Shown here: piece by piece, positions 1 through 11,001 of the stretch
Layout of the letters: each line of letters opens with the position of its first letter
Numbering within the stretch: position 1 is the first letter of the stretch
DNA from: Chelativorans alearensis
Lineage (GTDB): Bacteria; Pseudomonadota; Alphaproteobacteria; Rhizobiales; Rhizobiaceae
Reading direction: 5' to 3'
Assembly (NCBI RefSeq): GCF_010993735.1
Contig: NZ_WQNI01000002.1
Span: 310,001-374,000 of the forward strand
DNA: 64,000 nucleotides
Position numbers and translations under genes: made by a program
The notes under the pieces: generated by a model
The model's input: the letters and a program-made list of their open reading frames with translations, nothing else
Told to the model about the DNA's origin: nothing
Databases searched by the model: none

Positions 1-1
1 C

Positions 2-109
2 GGCCTCAACAGTATTGCCGGCGCGGCTATGAACGTGGCAAAAATCCTCATCCTCCTCGTCCTTGTCCTGTTCCTGCTCGCCGTCCTCGGCATCATCGCC
101 ATAGCCTGA
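2..109 (+). CDS. C-terminal end of a small hydrophobic protein (partial or tiny ORF)
   Basis: An open frame enters from the left edge and stops with TGA at 107-109. Its last 26 codons, from an ATG at 29, encode a single hydrophobic stretch rich in Ile, Leu and Val with a short polar start (MNVAK). It could be the membrane anchor at the end of a longer protein starting outside the window, or a free-standing one-helix membrane peptide of about 26 residues. No Shine-Dalgarno is visible before ATG 29 in the few bases available. I do not recognise the family. Confidence 0.35.
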   Translation, partial: GLNSIAGAAMNVAKILILLVLVLFLLAVLGIIAIA

Positions 110-252
110 ACTGGTCTAACCCGTTGTTTTGTCACAATTCCGGGCGTAAAACCGATCCCACATGTCCCGGAGTTGCTCCAAGACCCTGCGTGTCTGGTAA
201 TTTGCGGCGCCATCCGCCATATAGGCGCCAAACCCCGGCGGGATCGGAACCC

Positions 253-1134
253 ATGGCGGAACTGGCACAATTCGCAAAGATGAACGGGCTCGGCAACGAA
301 ATCATCGTTGCCGACATGCGCGGGCGCGCAGATCGCGTGCTGCCAGCCGCAGCCGTTGCGCTCGCCGCCGATCCGGCAACCCGTTTCGACCAGATCATGG
401 CCATCCACGACCCGAAGGCGCCGGGCACCGACTATTATGTCGAGATCATCAATTCCGATGGCAGCATGGCGCAGGCCTGCGGCAACGGCATGCGCTGCGT
501 CGTCCAGGCGCTTTCCGCCGAGACCGAGCGGAGCCGCTTCACCTTCGAAACGGTCGCCGGCGTGCTCGACGCAGAGGAGCATACGGATGGGCTGATCTCC
601 GTCGATATGGGCCGGCCGCGCTTCGGCTGGCAGGAGATACCGCTGGCCGAAGAGTTCCGCGACACGCGCATGATCGAATTGCAGGTGGGGCCGATCGACG
701 CGCCGGTGCTGCATTCGCCTTCCGTCGTATCGATGGGCAATCCGCATGCGGTCTTCTGGGTGGACGGCGATGTGAACGCCTACGACCTGGAACGCTTCGG
801 CCCGCTTCTCGAGCATCATCCGATGTTTCCCGAGCGTGCCAACATCACCATCGCCCACGTGACGGCGCGGGATGCCGTGACCATCCGCACCTGGGAGCGT
901 GGCGCGGGGCTGACGCGGGCCTGCGGCTCCGCTGCCTGTGCGGTGGCCGTCGCGGCGGCGCGCACGGGGCGCACGGGACGGCAGGTCACGGTCACAGTTC
1001 CGGGCGGGCCGCTCGACATCCTCTGGCGCGGAGACGACCACGTGGTCATGACCGGGCCGGCGGAATGGGAGTTTTCCGGCCGCTTCGACCCGGCAACGGG
1101 CGAATGGGAACGCGAGAGGGAAGGGGCGGCCTGA
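253..1134 (+). CDS. dapF: Diaminopimelate epimerase
   Basis: Interconverts LL- and meso-diaminopimelate, the last step before the peptidoglycan cross-linker and lysine. The protein is 293 aa, normal for the family. Both catalytic cysteines are present in their motifs: Cys76 in ACGNGMRC and Cys224 in ACGSAAC, the two-base racemase pair. The frame stays open upstream to 124, but that 43-residue extension is Arg/Pro-rich and unlike DapF, whereas ATG 253 starts directly at the typical N-terminus (KMNGLGNE follows). Its TGA overlaps the mtaB ATG by one base, so the two are probably translationally coupled in a dapF-mtaB-ftsY-ispZ operon. Confidence 0.95.
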   Translation: MAELAQFAKMNGLGNEIIVADMRGRADRVLPAAAVALAADPATRFDQIMAIHDPKAPGTDYYVEIINSDGSMAQACGNGMRCVVQALSAETERSRFTFETVAGVLDAEEHTDGLISVDMGRPRFGWQEIPLAEEFRDTRMIELQVGPIDAPVLHSPSVVSMGNPHAVFWVDGDVNAYDLERFGPLLEHHPMFPERANITIAHVTARDAVTIRTWERGAGLTRACGSAACAVAVAAARTGRTGRQVTVTVPGGPLDILWRGDDHVVMTGPAEWEFSGRFDPATGEWEREREGAA

Positions 1135-2417
1135 TGGCGGTGGATGTCGTCACCTTCGGCTGCCGGCTCAACGCCTACGAGTCCGAGGTCATCAAGCGCG
1201 AGGCCGGCGCGGCGGGGCTCGGAAGCCTCGACGGCGGCGCCGTCGTCATCAACACCTGCGCTGTGACGGCGGAGGCCGTGCGCCAGGCGCGGCAGGCGAT
1301 CCGCAAGGCCAGACGCGAGAACCCGGAGGCCCGTATCATCGTCACCGGATGCGCGGCGCAGACGGAGCCGACCACCTTCGGCAAAATGGAAGAGGTGGAC
1401 CTCGTTCTCGGCAACGAGGAGAAGCTGCAACGCCATAGCTATCGCGCGCTGCCGGATTTCGGCGTCAACCGGTTCGAAAAGGTGCGCGTCAACGACATCA
1501 TGGAGGTGCGCGCGACCGCCTCGCACATGGTGGACGCCATCGAGGGGCGGGCGCGCGCCTTCGTGCAGGTGCAGAACGGCTGCGACCACCGCTGCACCTT
1601 CTGCATCATCCCATACGGGCGCGGCAATTCCCGCTCCGTGCCCATGGGCGCGGTGGTGGACCAGGTGAAGCGCCTGGTCGACAACGGTTATACCGAGGTG
1701 GTGCTGACGGGTGTGGACCTGACGAGCTATGGTGCGGACCTGCCCGGCAGCCCACGGCTCGGCCGGTTGACCCGGGCGATCCTGCGGTATGTACCGGAAT
1801 TGAAGCGGCTCAGGCTTTCCTCCATCGACTCCATCGAGGCGGACGCCGACCTTATGGCGGCGCTCGCCGAGGAGGAGCGGCTCATGCCGCATCTGCATCT
1901 GTCGCTGCAGGCGGGCGACGACATGATCCTGAAGCGCATGAAGCGGCGGCATCTGAGGGCCGATTCCATCCGTTTCTGCGATGAGGTGCGTCGGCTCAGG
2001 CCCGACGCTGTCTTCGGCGCGGACATCATCGCCGGCTTCCCGACCGAGACGGAGGCGATGTTCCAGAACTCGCTCAGGATCGTCGAGGAATGCGGGCTCA
2101 CACATCTGCACGTCTTCCCCTTCTCGCCGCGCGAGGGCACACCGGCGGCGCGTATGCCGCTACTGCCGCACGCGGTGGTGAAGGAGCGCGCGGCACGGCT
2201 GCGGGCGGCGGGCGACGGGGCGTACCGGTCGCACCTTATGGCGCTCGAGGGCACGCGGCAGCGCGTTCTCGTTGAGCGTAAGGGCCTCGGCCGCACGGAA
2301 GGCTTCACCCTTGCCGCCATAAAGGCCGGCAAGCCCGGCGAGATCGTCGACGCCTTTATCACGGGACACGACGGCGCGCGGCTGACGGCAGTTCCCGCGG
2401 AACGGGCAGCGGCTTGA
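1134..2417 (+). CDS. mtaB: tRNA t6A37 methylthiotransferase MtaB
   Basis: Radical-SAM enzyme that converts t6A to ms2t6A at position 37 of ANN-decoding tRNAs. The protein is 427 aa. The N-terminal UPF0004 domain carries Cys10 (FGCRLN) and an NTCAV motif. The radical-SAM cluster ligands are Cys150, Cys154 and Cys157 (CxxxCxxC). A TRAM-like region is expected at the C-terminus but is short. The start is fixed by the TGATG overlap with dapF. The RimO and MiaB relatives share this layout; the FGCRLNAYESE start and short length favour MtaB. The substrate t6A is made by TsaD, encoded about 8 kb away. Confidence 0.93.
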   Translation: MAVDVVTFGCRLNAYESEVIKREAGAAGLGSLDGGAVVINTCAVTAEAVRQARQAIRKARRENPEARIIVTGCAAQTEPTTFGKMEEVDLVLGNEEKLQRHSYRALPDFGVNRFEKVRVNDIMEVRATASHMVDAIEGRARAFVQVQNGCDHRCTFCIIPYGRGNSRSVPMGAVVDQVKRLVDNGYTEVVLTGVDLTSYGADLPGSPRLGRLTRAILRYVPELKRLRLSSIDSIEADADLMAALAEEERLMPHLHLSLQAGDDMILKRMKRRHLRADSIRFCDEVRRLRPDAVFGADIIAGFPTETEAMFQNSLRIVEECGLTHLHVFPFSPREGTPAARMPLLPHAVVKERAARLRAAGDGAYRSHLMALEGTRQRVLVERKGLGRTEGFTLAAIKAGKPGEIVDAFITGHDGARLTAVPAERAAA

Positions 2418-2432
2418 GAGCGTAAGGAATTC

Positions 2433-4055
<1,623 letters not shown>

Positions 4056-4709
4056 GTGACTGACAAAACCATATTCGAACGCGATCCCTCCGACCCCGAG
4101 CGCAAGGCGATCAACCCGCTCCTCAAGCTGGTGCTGGAGCTTGGGCCGCTCATGGTCTTCTTCTTCGCCAATGCGCGCGGCGAGTGGCTGGCGGAGCGTT
4201 TTCCCGCGCTGGGCAGCCTCGGCGGGCCGCTGTTCATCGCCACGGCGCTCTTCATGGTGGCGACGGCGCTCGCGCTCAGCGCCTCCTGGCTCCTCACGCG
4301 CACGCTGCCCATCATGCCGCTGATTTCGGGCGTCGTCGTCTTCGTCTTCGGCGCGCTGACGCTCTACCTGCACAGCGAGATCTTCATCAAGATGAAGCCG
4401 ACCATCGTCAATACGCTGTTCGCCGCGGTGCTTCTCGGCGGGCTCGCCTTCGGCAAGTCGCTGCTCGGCTACGTCTTCGATTCGGCCTTCAAGCTGGATG
4501 CGGAAGGCTGGCGCAAGCTGACGCTGCGCTGGGGGCTGTTCTTCATCTTCCTGGCCGTCGCCAACGAGGTCGTGTGGCGGTCCTTCTCCACCGATGCCTG
4601 GGTGGCCTTCAAGGTGTGGGGCATCATGCCCATCACCCTCATCTTCACCATGAGCCAGATGCCGCTTATCATGCGGCATTCGGTGGAAGAGAAGCAGCCG
4701 GGCGAGTAA
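4056..4709 (+). CDS. yciB: Inner-membrane-spanning protein YciB (IspZ, septation protein A)
   Basis: A polytopic inner-membrane protein of 217 aa with about five or six hydrophobic segments, starting near residue 23 ([15 protein letters not shown], the family signature). Relatives are linked to cell-envelope maintenance and septation in enterics; the molecular role is not established. The start is GTG 4056, immediately after the ftsY TGA (4053-4055), which implies coupling. The stop codon lies in a 14 bp palindrome (AGCGCTTAAGCGCT, 4709-4722) that also overlaps the stop region of the convergent sulP gene. Confidence 0.9.
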   Translation: MTDKTIFERDPSDPERKAINPLLKLVLELGPLMVFFFANARGEWLAERFPALGSLGGPLFIATALFMVATALALSASWLLTRTLPIMPLISGVVVFVFGALTLYLHSEIFIKMKPTIVNTLFAAVLLGGLAFGKSLLGYVFDSAFKLDAEGWRKLTLRWGLFFIFLAVANEVVWRSFSTDAWVAFKVWGIMPITLIFTMSQMPLIMRHSVEEKQPGE

Positions 4710-4713
4710 GCGC

Positions 4714-6438
4714 TTAAGCGCTCTCCTTCTCCCGCCTCGCGGCGGCGATGGCGCCGTCGAGCTTGCTGTAGAACCGCACATGGGGCGGGCGCACGCCGTG
4801 GGTGCGCAAGAGGTGGCGGATCGCCGGGCTGGCGCCGACGAGATAGACGGTGGCGCCCTGGCCGCGCGCCTTGCGGGCGAAGCCTTCGATTGTCGCGGCG
4901 GCCGTGGAGTCCAGAACGCTGACGGCGGCGATGTCGATGACATAGGCTTGGGGTTGGCCGCCGATGCGGTCGAGAGCTGCGGCGACGCTTGCGGCGGCGC
5001 CGAAGAAGAAGGCGCCCGAGATGCGGTAGACGACGATGTCGTCGTCGGTGGCGATCTCCGCCGCATAGGGCACCTCGCCGTTGTCGGCGCGATCCGCCTG
5101 CGTGATGGCGTTCGCCCGGTCGACCTCGACCGCCTGCGACATGCGGTGCAGGAAGAGCAGCGCCCCCAGGCCGAAGCCGACGAGTATGCCCTCGGTGAGG
5201 TCGCGGAAGACGACGAGCAGGAAGGTCACCATCAGCACGACGGCATCGCCGCGCGCGCCGCGCAGGAGAGCGGCGAACTGGTGCTTCTCCGCCATGTTCC
5301 AGGCGACGATCACGAGGATCGCGGCGAGCGCTGCAAGCGGGATGAAGCTCGCCAGCGGTGCTGCCGCAAGCATGAAGACGAGCAGGAAAGCCGAGTGCAG
5401 CATGCCGGAAACGGGCCCGCGCGCGCCGGCGCGGATATTGGCCGCCGTGCGGGCGATGGTGCCGGTGACGCAGAACCCGCCGAAGAGGGCGGCGGCGACA
5501 TTGGCGGTGCCTTGGGCCACTAATTCGCAGTTGGAGCGATGGCGGCGCCCGCTCATGGAATCGGCAACGACGGCCGAAAGCAGGCTTTCGATGCCGCCCA
5601 GAAGCGCGAAGGAGAGGGCGGCCGGCAGGACGGCGGTGATCTTCTCCATCGTCAGCTCCGGCAGGTGCGGCAGGGGCAGCGTCTGCGGGATGCCGCCGAA
5701 GCGCGTACCGATGGTCTCCACCGGCAGGTCGAGCAGCCAGGCGGCAAGGGTGGCGAGCGCGACCGCGATCAGAAAGCCCGGCCAGTGAGGCCGGTAGCGG
5801 CGCAGGACAAGGATGGTGAGGACGGCAAGCACGGAGAGCGCCACGGCGGAGACGCTGACGGTCGGCAGTGCGGCACCGAGCGCCTGAAGCTTGGGAACGA
5901 ACGGCCCCGGCTCCGGGCCAATGAGCGAAAGGCCCAGGAAGTCCTTGATCTGGCTGGCAAGGATGATGACGGCGATGCCGGAGGTGAAGCCGACGGTAAC
6001 CGGGTAGGGCACGTATTTGATAAAGGTGCCGAGCCTCAGGAAACCGATGGCGAGAAGGATGAGGCCGGACAGGAAGGTGGCGAGGATCAGCCCGTCCACG
6101 CCGTGCGCCTGCACGGTGGCGAGCACGAGGACGATGAAGGCGCCGGCCGGACCGCCGATCTGAAAACGGCTGCCGCCAAGCGCAGAGACGAAGAAGCCGC
6201 CGACGATGGCCGTATAGAGCCCGCGCTCCGGCGAGACGCCCGAGGCGATGGCGATCGCCATGGAAAGCGGCAGGGCGATGATGGCAACGGTGAGGCCGGC
6301 CAGCGCATCGGCCTTGAATGCCGCAAGGCCGTAGCCTTCGCGGAAGACGGTGACAAGCTTTGGCGTGAAGAGTTCGATGAAGCCGGGTTCACGCGTGCGG
6401 GCAAGCATCCCTTTTATCCCATATGGGCAGCGGGCCAT
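4714..6438 (-). CDS. SulP family inorganic anion transporter with STAS domain
   Basis: Secondary transporter of the SLC26/SulP family (sulfate, bicarbonate or other anions); the substrate cannot be told from sequence. It has 574 aa. An N-terminal membrane domain of about 10-12 helices contains the Pro-rich family signature near residues 55-75 (ALPLSMAIAIASGVSPERGLYTA). A cytoplasmic C-terminal STAS domain spans about residues 440-560 (VYRISGAFFFGAA, then DIAAVSVLDSTAAA, the phosphoacceptor-like loop). The upstream ATG gives MARCPYGIKG; a second ATG ten codons in (6408) starts MLARTREP and may be the true start. Convergent with yciB. Confidence 0.9.
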   Translation of the reverse strand: MARCPYGIKGMLARTREPGFIELFTPKLVTVFREGYGLAAFKADALAGLTVAIIALPLSMAIAIASGVSPERGLYTAIVGGFFVSALGGSRFQIGGPAGAFIVLVLATVQAHGVDGLILATFLSGLILLAIGFLRLGTFIKYVPYPVTVGFTSGIAVIILASQIKDFLGLSLIGPEPGPFVPKLQALGAALPTVSVSAVALSVLAVLTILVLRRYRPHWPGFLIAVALATLAAWLLDLPVETIGTRFGGIPQTLPLPHLPELTMEKITAVLPAALSFALLGGIESLLSAVVADSMSGRRHRSNCELVAQGTANVAAALFGGFCVTGTIARTAANIRAGARGPVSGMLHSAFLLVFMLAAAPLASFIPLAALAAILVIVAWNMAEKHQFAALLRGARGDAVVLMVTFLLVVFRDLTEGILVGFGLGALLFLHRMSQAVEVDRANAITQADRADNGEVPYAAEIATDDDIVVYRISGAFFFGAAASVAAALDRIGGQPQAYVIDIAAVSVLDSTAAATIEGFARKARGQGATVYLVGASPAIRHLLRTHGVRPPHVRFYSKLDGAIAAARREKESA

Positions 6439-6490
6439 TTAGGCGGCGGATCATGGCGCCTGCCCTGCGGCCGTTGTTGCATGTTCCTCG

Positions 6491-6760
6491 TCAGCCGGCC
6501 TTGCCCTTCACCGTCGCTTCCTTGAAGCGCACGCCGCGCCCGCTGCCGGTGCTTGGTGCGTTTTCGCCGATCAGCTCGATGCCGGCGGCATCGAGCGCCT
6601 CGACAACCTTGGAAAGCGTATCGACCACGCCGCGCACATTGCCCTCGCTCGCCTCCATCCTCTGGATGGTGGGGAGCGAGACGCCGGAAAGCTCGGCAAG
6701 CCGCTTCTGGTCGATGCCCAAAAGGGCACGCGCCGCGCGCATCTGTGCTGCCGTGATCAT
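6491..6760 (-). CDS. XRE-family helix-turn-helix regulator
   Basis: A small 89 aa DNA-binding protein. Residues 5-60 form an XRE/Cro HTH, with the recognition helix around residues 24-36 (LAELSGVSLPTIQRME). The C-terminal 25 residues are short and basic (VRFKEATVKGKAG). It lies alone between the sulP and DUF1761 genes on the same strand, so it could regulate either or itself; nothing in the sequence decides this. No partner toxin gene is adjacent. Confidence 0.85.
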   Translation of the reverse strand: MITAAQMRAARALLGIDQKRLAELSGVSLPTIQRMEASEGNVRGVVDTLSKVVEALDAAGIELIGENAPSTGSGRGVRFKEATVKGKAG

Positions 6761-6857
6761 GGACGCTCCGTCTGACGGAATGTCATATACGATAGATGAA
6801 TGATGATGTCTAGAACATCAGTATTGATGCCTGCACCCTGCTTTTCCGCGTGGAGAC

Positions 6858-7265
6858 CTAAACCCCGAACCAGCCGATGATGCCGCCCATCAGCAGCGCC
6901 ACGCCCAGCCAATGGCCCGCATCGATAAGGGTGAGGTCCCAGCCGAAGCCCTGGTAGCGGTGGTTGACGGCGATGATCGTCGCCATGAAGCCGAGCCAGA
7001 TGAAGGCGCCGGAGATCACGCCGTTCCACAAGGTCACCTGGCCCGTGCCCAGATGGCCGATGACACCGGCCAGAACCCAGGCTATGATCAGCTCGGCGGC
7101 GAAGGACGTGATGAAGGGCACCGGGCTCATCTTCATCTCTTCCGGCTTCAGCCGCGCAGCCTTCATCCACGGCTTGCCGAGCGCCATATAGTAGACCGCG
7201 CCGAAGGCGAAGGCGGCGACGGCCGCCACGAGGATCGCCAGATAGTTCATTCCGCCGAAATCCAT
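6858..7265 (-). CDS. DUF1761 family membrane protein
   Basis: A small integral membrane protein of 135 aa with four predicted helices: residues 5-25, 52-72, 84-104 and 115-133. Function is unknown in the family. The start at 7265 is preferred over an upstream ATG at 7286 because GGAGGGG sits six bases before it and MDFGGMNYLAI is the usual N-terminus of this family. Confidence 0.8.
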   Translation of the reverse strand: MDFGGMNYLAILVAAVAAFAFGAVYYMALGKPWMKAARLKPEEMKMSPVPFITSFAAELIIAWVLAGVIGHLGTGQVTLWNGVISGAFIWLGFMATIIAVNHRYQGFGWDLTLIDAGHWLGVALLMGGIIGWFGV

Positions 7266-7321
7266 AGGACCCCTCCGCGTTTTCATGCACGGCGGGATTG
7301 AACGCCCGCGCGCTTATAGCG

Positions 7322-7981
7322 TCAAGTGAAGCGCCAGACCGTGGTGCGCTTGACCTCTGCATCCTCCAGCGCCCGGGTGACCGGAACGGAGTAGCTGGCG
7401 AGGGGCTGCATGCGTGCCTTCGGCAGGTAGGCGCGGCCCGGATCGCCCACGAGGACGGTGGTGCCCCCCGCGGTAAGATGCGTGAACCAGGGGGCGAGTA
7501 TTTCGGCAAGGGTGCGGTCGTAGAAGACGTCTCCGGCAGTAAGCACCGCGCATCCAGGATCGCTGCCGATGGCTTCGTCGGCGGTCAGATCGAAGGCAAC
7601 GCCGTTTGCCGCCATGTTGAGCCGGCAGGCGGTTGCGCAGAAGGGGTCGGTGTCGGCGGCCGTCACGCGCGCCGCACCCGCCTTGCAGGCGGCGATGGCG
7701 ACGAGGCCGGAGCCGGTGGCGAAGTCGAATACGGTGCGGCCACGCACGGTCTCGGGATGGTCGAGCAGATAGCGGGCAAGCCCCTGGCCGCCGGCCCAGG
7801 CGAAGGCCCAGAAGGGCGGCGGCAGGCCGATCGCCTCAAGCTCCTCCTCCGTGCGCTGCCACAGGTCGTGCGCCTCGTCGGCAAGGTGGAGCCGGATTTC
7901 CGGCACATGCGGCGGGGCGCGGAGCGTGGTATTGGCGCGGATGAAGGCTTCCGCACCCTCAGGTGTCAGCTTTCGGGTCAC
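7322..7981 (-). CDS. Class I SAM-dependent methyltransferase (ETFB-lysine / PrmA-like)
   Basis: Predicted protein or small-molecule methyltransferase of 219 aa. Motif I is VFDFATGSGLVAIAA around residues 79-93, followed by AARVTAADTDP (acidic end of beta 2) and GDVFYD, the post-I region seen in nicotinamide-N-methyltransferase/ETFB-lysine methyltransferase relatives. The start is GTG 7981, which overlaps the EVE gene TGA in a GTGA arrangement; no ATG fits. It is the last gene of the tsaD-gpsA-yciI-EVE-methyltransferase run. The target is unknown. Confidence 0.85.
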   Translation of the reverse strand: MTRKLTPEGAEAFIRANTTLRAPPHVPEIRLHLADEAHDLWQRTEEELEAIGLPPPFWAFAWAGGQGLARYLLDHPETVRGRTVFDFATGSGLVAIAACKAGAARVTAADTDPFCATACRLNMAANGVAFDLTADEAIGSDPGCAVLTAGDVFYDRTLAEILAPWFTHLTAGGTTVLVGDPGRAYLPKARMQPLASYSVPVTRALEDAEVKRTTVWRFT

Positions 7982-8403
7982 GGCGCCTTTTCGAGGCCGC
8001 CCATGCGGCAGACCTCCTGCCATTCCGCCGCGCTCACGGGCTGCACGGAAAGGCGCGAATTGTTGACCAGCACCATGTCCTTGAGCTTCGGGTTGGCCTT
8101 GACGTCGGCAAGGGTGACGGGCTTCGGCACGTCGCGGACGGCGCGGATGTCCACGCACTCCCAGGCGGGGTCGTCGGCGGTGGAGTCGGGATGGGCCGGT
8201 GCGATCACCTCGGCGATGCCGACGACGGCCTTCTCTTTGCCCGAGTGATAGAAGAAGCCGAGGTCGCCGACCTTCATGGCCCGCATGTTGCTGCGCGCCT
8301 GGAAGTTGCGCACCCCGTCCCACTCCTGGCCCTCCTCGCCCTTCTTCTTCTGCATCTCCCACGACCAGGTGTCGGGTTCGGATTTGAACAGCCAATAGGC
8401 CAT
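7978..8403 (-). CDS. EVE domain protein
   Basis: EVE (PUA-like) domain protein of 141 aa, related to thymocyte nuclear protein 1; the fold binds modified bases in nucleic acid. It begins AYWLFKSEPDTWSW, the family start, and carries GVRNFQARSNMRAM and the GFFYHS motif typical of EVE proteins. ATG 8403 overlaps the upstream gene's stop (TGATG); a GTG one codon earlier (8406) is possible. The same stop/start coupling at its 3' end links it to the methyltransferase. Confidence 0.9.
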   Translation of the reverse strand: MAYWLFKSEPDTWSWEMQKKKGEEGQEWDGVRNFQARSNMRAMKVGDLGFFYHSGKEKAVVGIAEVIAPAHPDSTADDPAWECVDIRAVRDVPKPVTLADVKANPKLKDMVLVNNSRLSVQPVSAAEWQEVCRMGGLEKAP

Positions 8404-8699
8404 CACGCGTTCTCCGGTTTGTTGAAGACCCAGTTCCAGGGGCGAATTTCAACGGATTCGAAGAGGCCGGCAAGAGCATAAGGGTCGGCCTTGGCGATCG
8501 CCTCCGCCGCAGCGCCGTCCTCCGCCTCGATGGCCACCATGCTGCCACAGGGTTTTCCCTCGCCGTCCAGGAAGGGGCCGGCGAACTTCAGCGTGCCCTC
8601 GGCATTAAGCTTGTCCAGATAGGCGACATGCTCGGGGCGCGTGTCCATGCGGACATTGAGATGGCCGGGCTTGTCGCTGCAATGGATGATGTAGATCAT
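8403..8699 (-). CDS. YciI family protein
   Basis: A small ferredoxin-like-fold protein of 98 aa with the YciI core: MIYIIHCSDKPG at the N-terminus, the R-EH pair (TRPEHVAYL) around residues 20-28, and DPYALAGLFESVEIRPWNWVF at the end. The family has been suggested to act on small substrates using a His-Asp pair, but the role is unproven. A longer frame to 8771 runs into tandem repeats and is not credible. It is coupled to the EVE gene. Confidence 0.88.
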   Translation of the reverse strand: MIYIIHCSDKPGHLNVRMDTRPEHVAYLDKLNAEGTLKFAGPFLDGEGKPCGSMVAIEAEDGAAAEAIAKADPYALAGLFESVEIRPWNWVFNKPENA

Positions 8700-8716
8700 T
8701 GGGCGGTTCCTTTCGG

Positions 8717-8837
8717 TTAGTGAGTAGTGAGTAGTGAATAGTGAATAGTGTTTGGTATAATTAATATTCAAAACTATCTTCTACTCACTACTCACTACTC
8801 ACTACTCACTACTCACTACTCACTACTCACTACTCAC
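8717..8837. repeat. Inverted arrays of a 7 bp tandem repeat (CACTACT)
   Basis: The left arm, 8717-8750, contains repeats of the AGTGAGT/AGTGAAT type. The right arm, 8781-8837, contains about eight perfect CACTACT/ACTACTC units. The arms are complementary and flank a 30 bp AT-rich core (8751-8780), so the region could form a long hairpin. The gpsA stop codon (tca at 8834-8836 on this strand) lies inside the right arm. There are no unique spacers, so this is not a CRISPR. Confidence 0.9.
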
Positions 8838-9820
8838 ACTTCTCTCTTCAACGGTCGCGCAAGCAGCGCCTGCATGGCCGCCTCCACGGTCATCCGGCCT
8901 TCGAGTATTTCCGTCACGCTCCCGACGATGGGCGCCTCCAGCCCGCGTTCGCGCACAATCCTGGCAGCGATGCCGGCGGTGAAGATGCCCTCGGCAAGCG
9001 GCAGCCCCTCCACGCTTTCACCCCGCCCCAGCGCCAGGCCGTAGGCAAAGTTGCGCGACTGGGCCGAGCTACAGGTGAGGATCAGGTCGCCAAGGCCCGA
9101 CAGGCCCATCAGCGTCTCGGGCTCGGCACCGAAGGCGGCGCCGATGCGCCTCAGTTCCACGAAGCCGCGGGTAACGATCGCGGCAACGGCGCTGGCGCCG
9201 AGGCCGGCGCCGCTGGTTGCGCCGGCGGCGATGGCGAGCACATTCTTCAGCGCCCCGCCGATCTCCACGCCGGTAAGATCGGCGCTGGAATAGCAGCGCA
9301 GGTTGGGGGCGGAGAGGCGGGCGGCAAGTTCCGCCGCCAGCGCGCCGTCATGGGCGGCGACGGTCACGGCCGTCGGCAGGCCGGCCGCCACGTCGGCGGC
9401 GAAGCTGGGGCCGGAAAGCGCGGCGAGCGGGTTCGCCGGCAGCACCTGGCGGGCGACCTCGGACATCAGCCGCCCGGTCTCGCGCTCGATGCCCTTGGCG
9501 CACAGCACCACCGGCACGTCCGGCGCGAGCGCATCGCGGGCGGCGCCGAGCACGGCGCGCAAGGTCTGCGCCGGCGTGGCGGCAAGCACGCAGTGCACGC
9601 CGTCGAGGACGGCGGCAACGTCGCTCAGGGCGGCGAGCTTTGGGTCGAGCTTCACGCCCGGCAAGTAGCGGCCGTTCGTATGCGTGTGGTTGATCTCGTG
9701 GGCAACCTCGGTGTCGCGTGCCCACAGCGTTGCCTTGTGGCCGGCGCGGCGCGCGGTGAGCGCGAGGGCCGTGCCCCAGGCGCCGGCGCCGAGAACGGCG
9801 ATGTTCCACGTCTCGCTCAT
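8834..9820 (-). CDS. gpsA: Glycerol-3-phosphate dehydrogenase [NAD(P)+]
   Basis: Reduces dihydroxyacetone phosphate to sn-glycerol-3-phosphate for phospholipid synthesis. It is 328 aa, normal length. The dinucleotide motif is [10 protein letters not shown] at residues 10-19; the catalytic lysine lies in [33 protein letters not shown] follows. The start ATG 9820 overlaps the tsaD TGA (ATGA). The last codons and the stop lie within the CACTACT repeat array, so the C-terminal KREV may have been reshaped by repeat expansion. Confidence 0.96.
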   Translation of the reverse strand: MSETWNIAVLGAGAWGTALALTARRAGHKATLWARDTEVAHEINHTHTNGRYLPGVKLDPKLAALSDVAAVLDGVHCVLAATPAQTLRAVLGAARDALAPDVPVVLCAKGIERETGRLMSEVARQVLPANPLAALSGPSFAADVAAGLPTAVTVAAHDGALAAELAARLSAPNLRCYSSADLTGVEIGGALKNVLAIAAGATSGAGLGASAVAAIVTRGFVELRRIGAAFGAEPETLMGLSGLGDLILTCSSAQSRNFAYGLALGRGESVEGLPLAEGIFTAGIAARIVRERGLEAPIVGSVTEILEGRMTVEAAMQALLARPLKREV

Positions 9821-10905
9821 GCCTTGGCTCCTCGCTTGCCGGCGCCGAAAAGCGGCTGCGATGCAGTGTCGAGCGGCCAGCGCGGGCGGGGGGCGAAGGC
9901 GAGAGCGCCTTCTTCCGGCAGCCCCGCTTCCAGCCGCTCCAGCCCGGCCCAGGCGATCATCGCGGCATTGTCGCCGCACAGGTTCAGCGGCGGCGCCACG
10001 AGGCGGAAGCCTTCGCGCTCGCACAGGGTTTCCAGCGCCTTGCGGATGGCCGCGTTGGCGGCCACGCCGCCGGCCACCACCAGCGCGGGCCGCTGCGGCC
10101 TCGGGTGCGCTTTGCGGAAGCGCTTGAGGCTCAGCGCTACCCGGTCGGCAAGGATTTCCGTGACGGCGAGTTGGAAGGAGGCGCAGATGTCGGCGATGTC
10201 GGCCGCAGACAGCGGCGCGCGTTCCGTGGCGGCGCGGCGCACGGCGGTCTTGAGGCCGGAGAAGGAGAAATCGGGCCGCGCCTCGCCCTTGAGCGGCCTT
10301 GGGAAGGCGAAGCGCTTCTGATCGCCCCCCAGCGCCGCCTTCTCGACACTGGGGCCGCCGGGATAGGGCAGGCTCAAGAGCTTGGCCGTCTTGTCGAACG
10401 CCTCGCCCAGCGCGTCGTCGATGGTGCTCGCCCAGCGCTCGTAGCGACCAAGACCCGCCACGTGGACGATCTGCGTATGGCCGCCGGAGACGAGCAGCAG
10501 GAGGTAGGGAAAATCGAGCCGGTCGGTCAGGCGCGCCGTCAGGGCGTGGCCTTCGAGGTGATTGATGGGCAGGAGCGGCTTGCCGGTGGCCGCGGCGATT
10601 GCCTTGGCCGTGGTGAGGCCGACGATCAGCCCGCCGATCAAGCCGGGGCCGGCGGTGGCCGCAACGGCGTCGACGTCGCCGAGCGCAAGGCCGGCTTCTG
10701 CAAGGGCGGCGTCTATGACGCCGTCAAGCGCCTCGACATGGGCGCGGGCGGCGATCTCCGGCACCACGCCGCCGAAGGCCGCGTGCGCCTCGATCTGGCT
10801 CAAGACGACGTTGGACAGGATCGAAGGCCGGCCGTCGTTTGAACGCGCGACGACGGCGGCGGCGGTCTCGTCGCAACTCGTCTCGATGCCCAGAACGCGC
10901 GTCAT
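9817..10905 (-). CDS. tsaD: tRNA N6-adenosine threonylcarbamoyltransferase TsaD
   Basis: Catalytic subunit of t6A37 synthesis on ANN-decoding tRNAs (ASKHA fold). It is 362 aa. Family motifs: [14 protein letters not shown] at the N-terminus, the metal-binding HLEGH pair near residues 113-117, [12 protein letters not shown], and [12 protein letters not shown] in the C-terminal half. The open frame continues much further upstream across hemC, but ATG 10905 ([13 protein letters not shown]) is the family start. It is coupled to gpsA by a four-base overlap and divergent from hemC across 96 bp. Confidence 0.97.
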   Translation of the reverse strand: MTRVLGIETSCDETAAAVVARSNDGRPSILSNVVLSQIEAHAAFGGVVPEIAARAHVEALDGVIDAALAEAGLALGDVDAVAATAGPGLIGGLIVGLTTAKAIAAATGKPLLPINHLEGHALTARLTDRLDFPYLLLLVSGGHTQIVHVAGLGRYERWASTIDDALGEAFDKTAKLLSLPYPGGPSVEKAALGGDQKRFAFPRPLKGEARPDFSFSGLKTAVRRAATERAPLSAADIADICASFQLAVTEILADRVALSLKRFRKAHPRPQRPALVVAGGVAANAAIRKALETLCEREGFRLVAPPLNLCGDNAAMIAWAGLERLEAGLPEEGALAFAPRPRWPLDTASQPLFGAGKRGAKA

Positions 10906-11001
10906 TCGGTCCAGCCTGCCTTTGTTGCCGATGCGGGCGATCCCCGATAGGTAGGGGAAGTATCCGCGTTCACGAGATGCGGTTAGCACGGACATGACGG
11001 C

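Noticed and set aside
816-2111. 431-codon minus-strand frame opposite dapF and mtaB
   Set aside because: Antisense shadow of two conserved enzymes; no family features.
4709-4722. Terminator between yciB and sulP
   Set aside because: The 14 bp palindrome has no loop or T run, and simply overlaps both stop codons; not called as a terminator.
8717-8837. CRISPR-like array
   Set aside because: The repeat unit is only 7 bp and contiguous, with no spacers and no cas genes.
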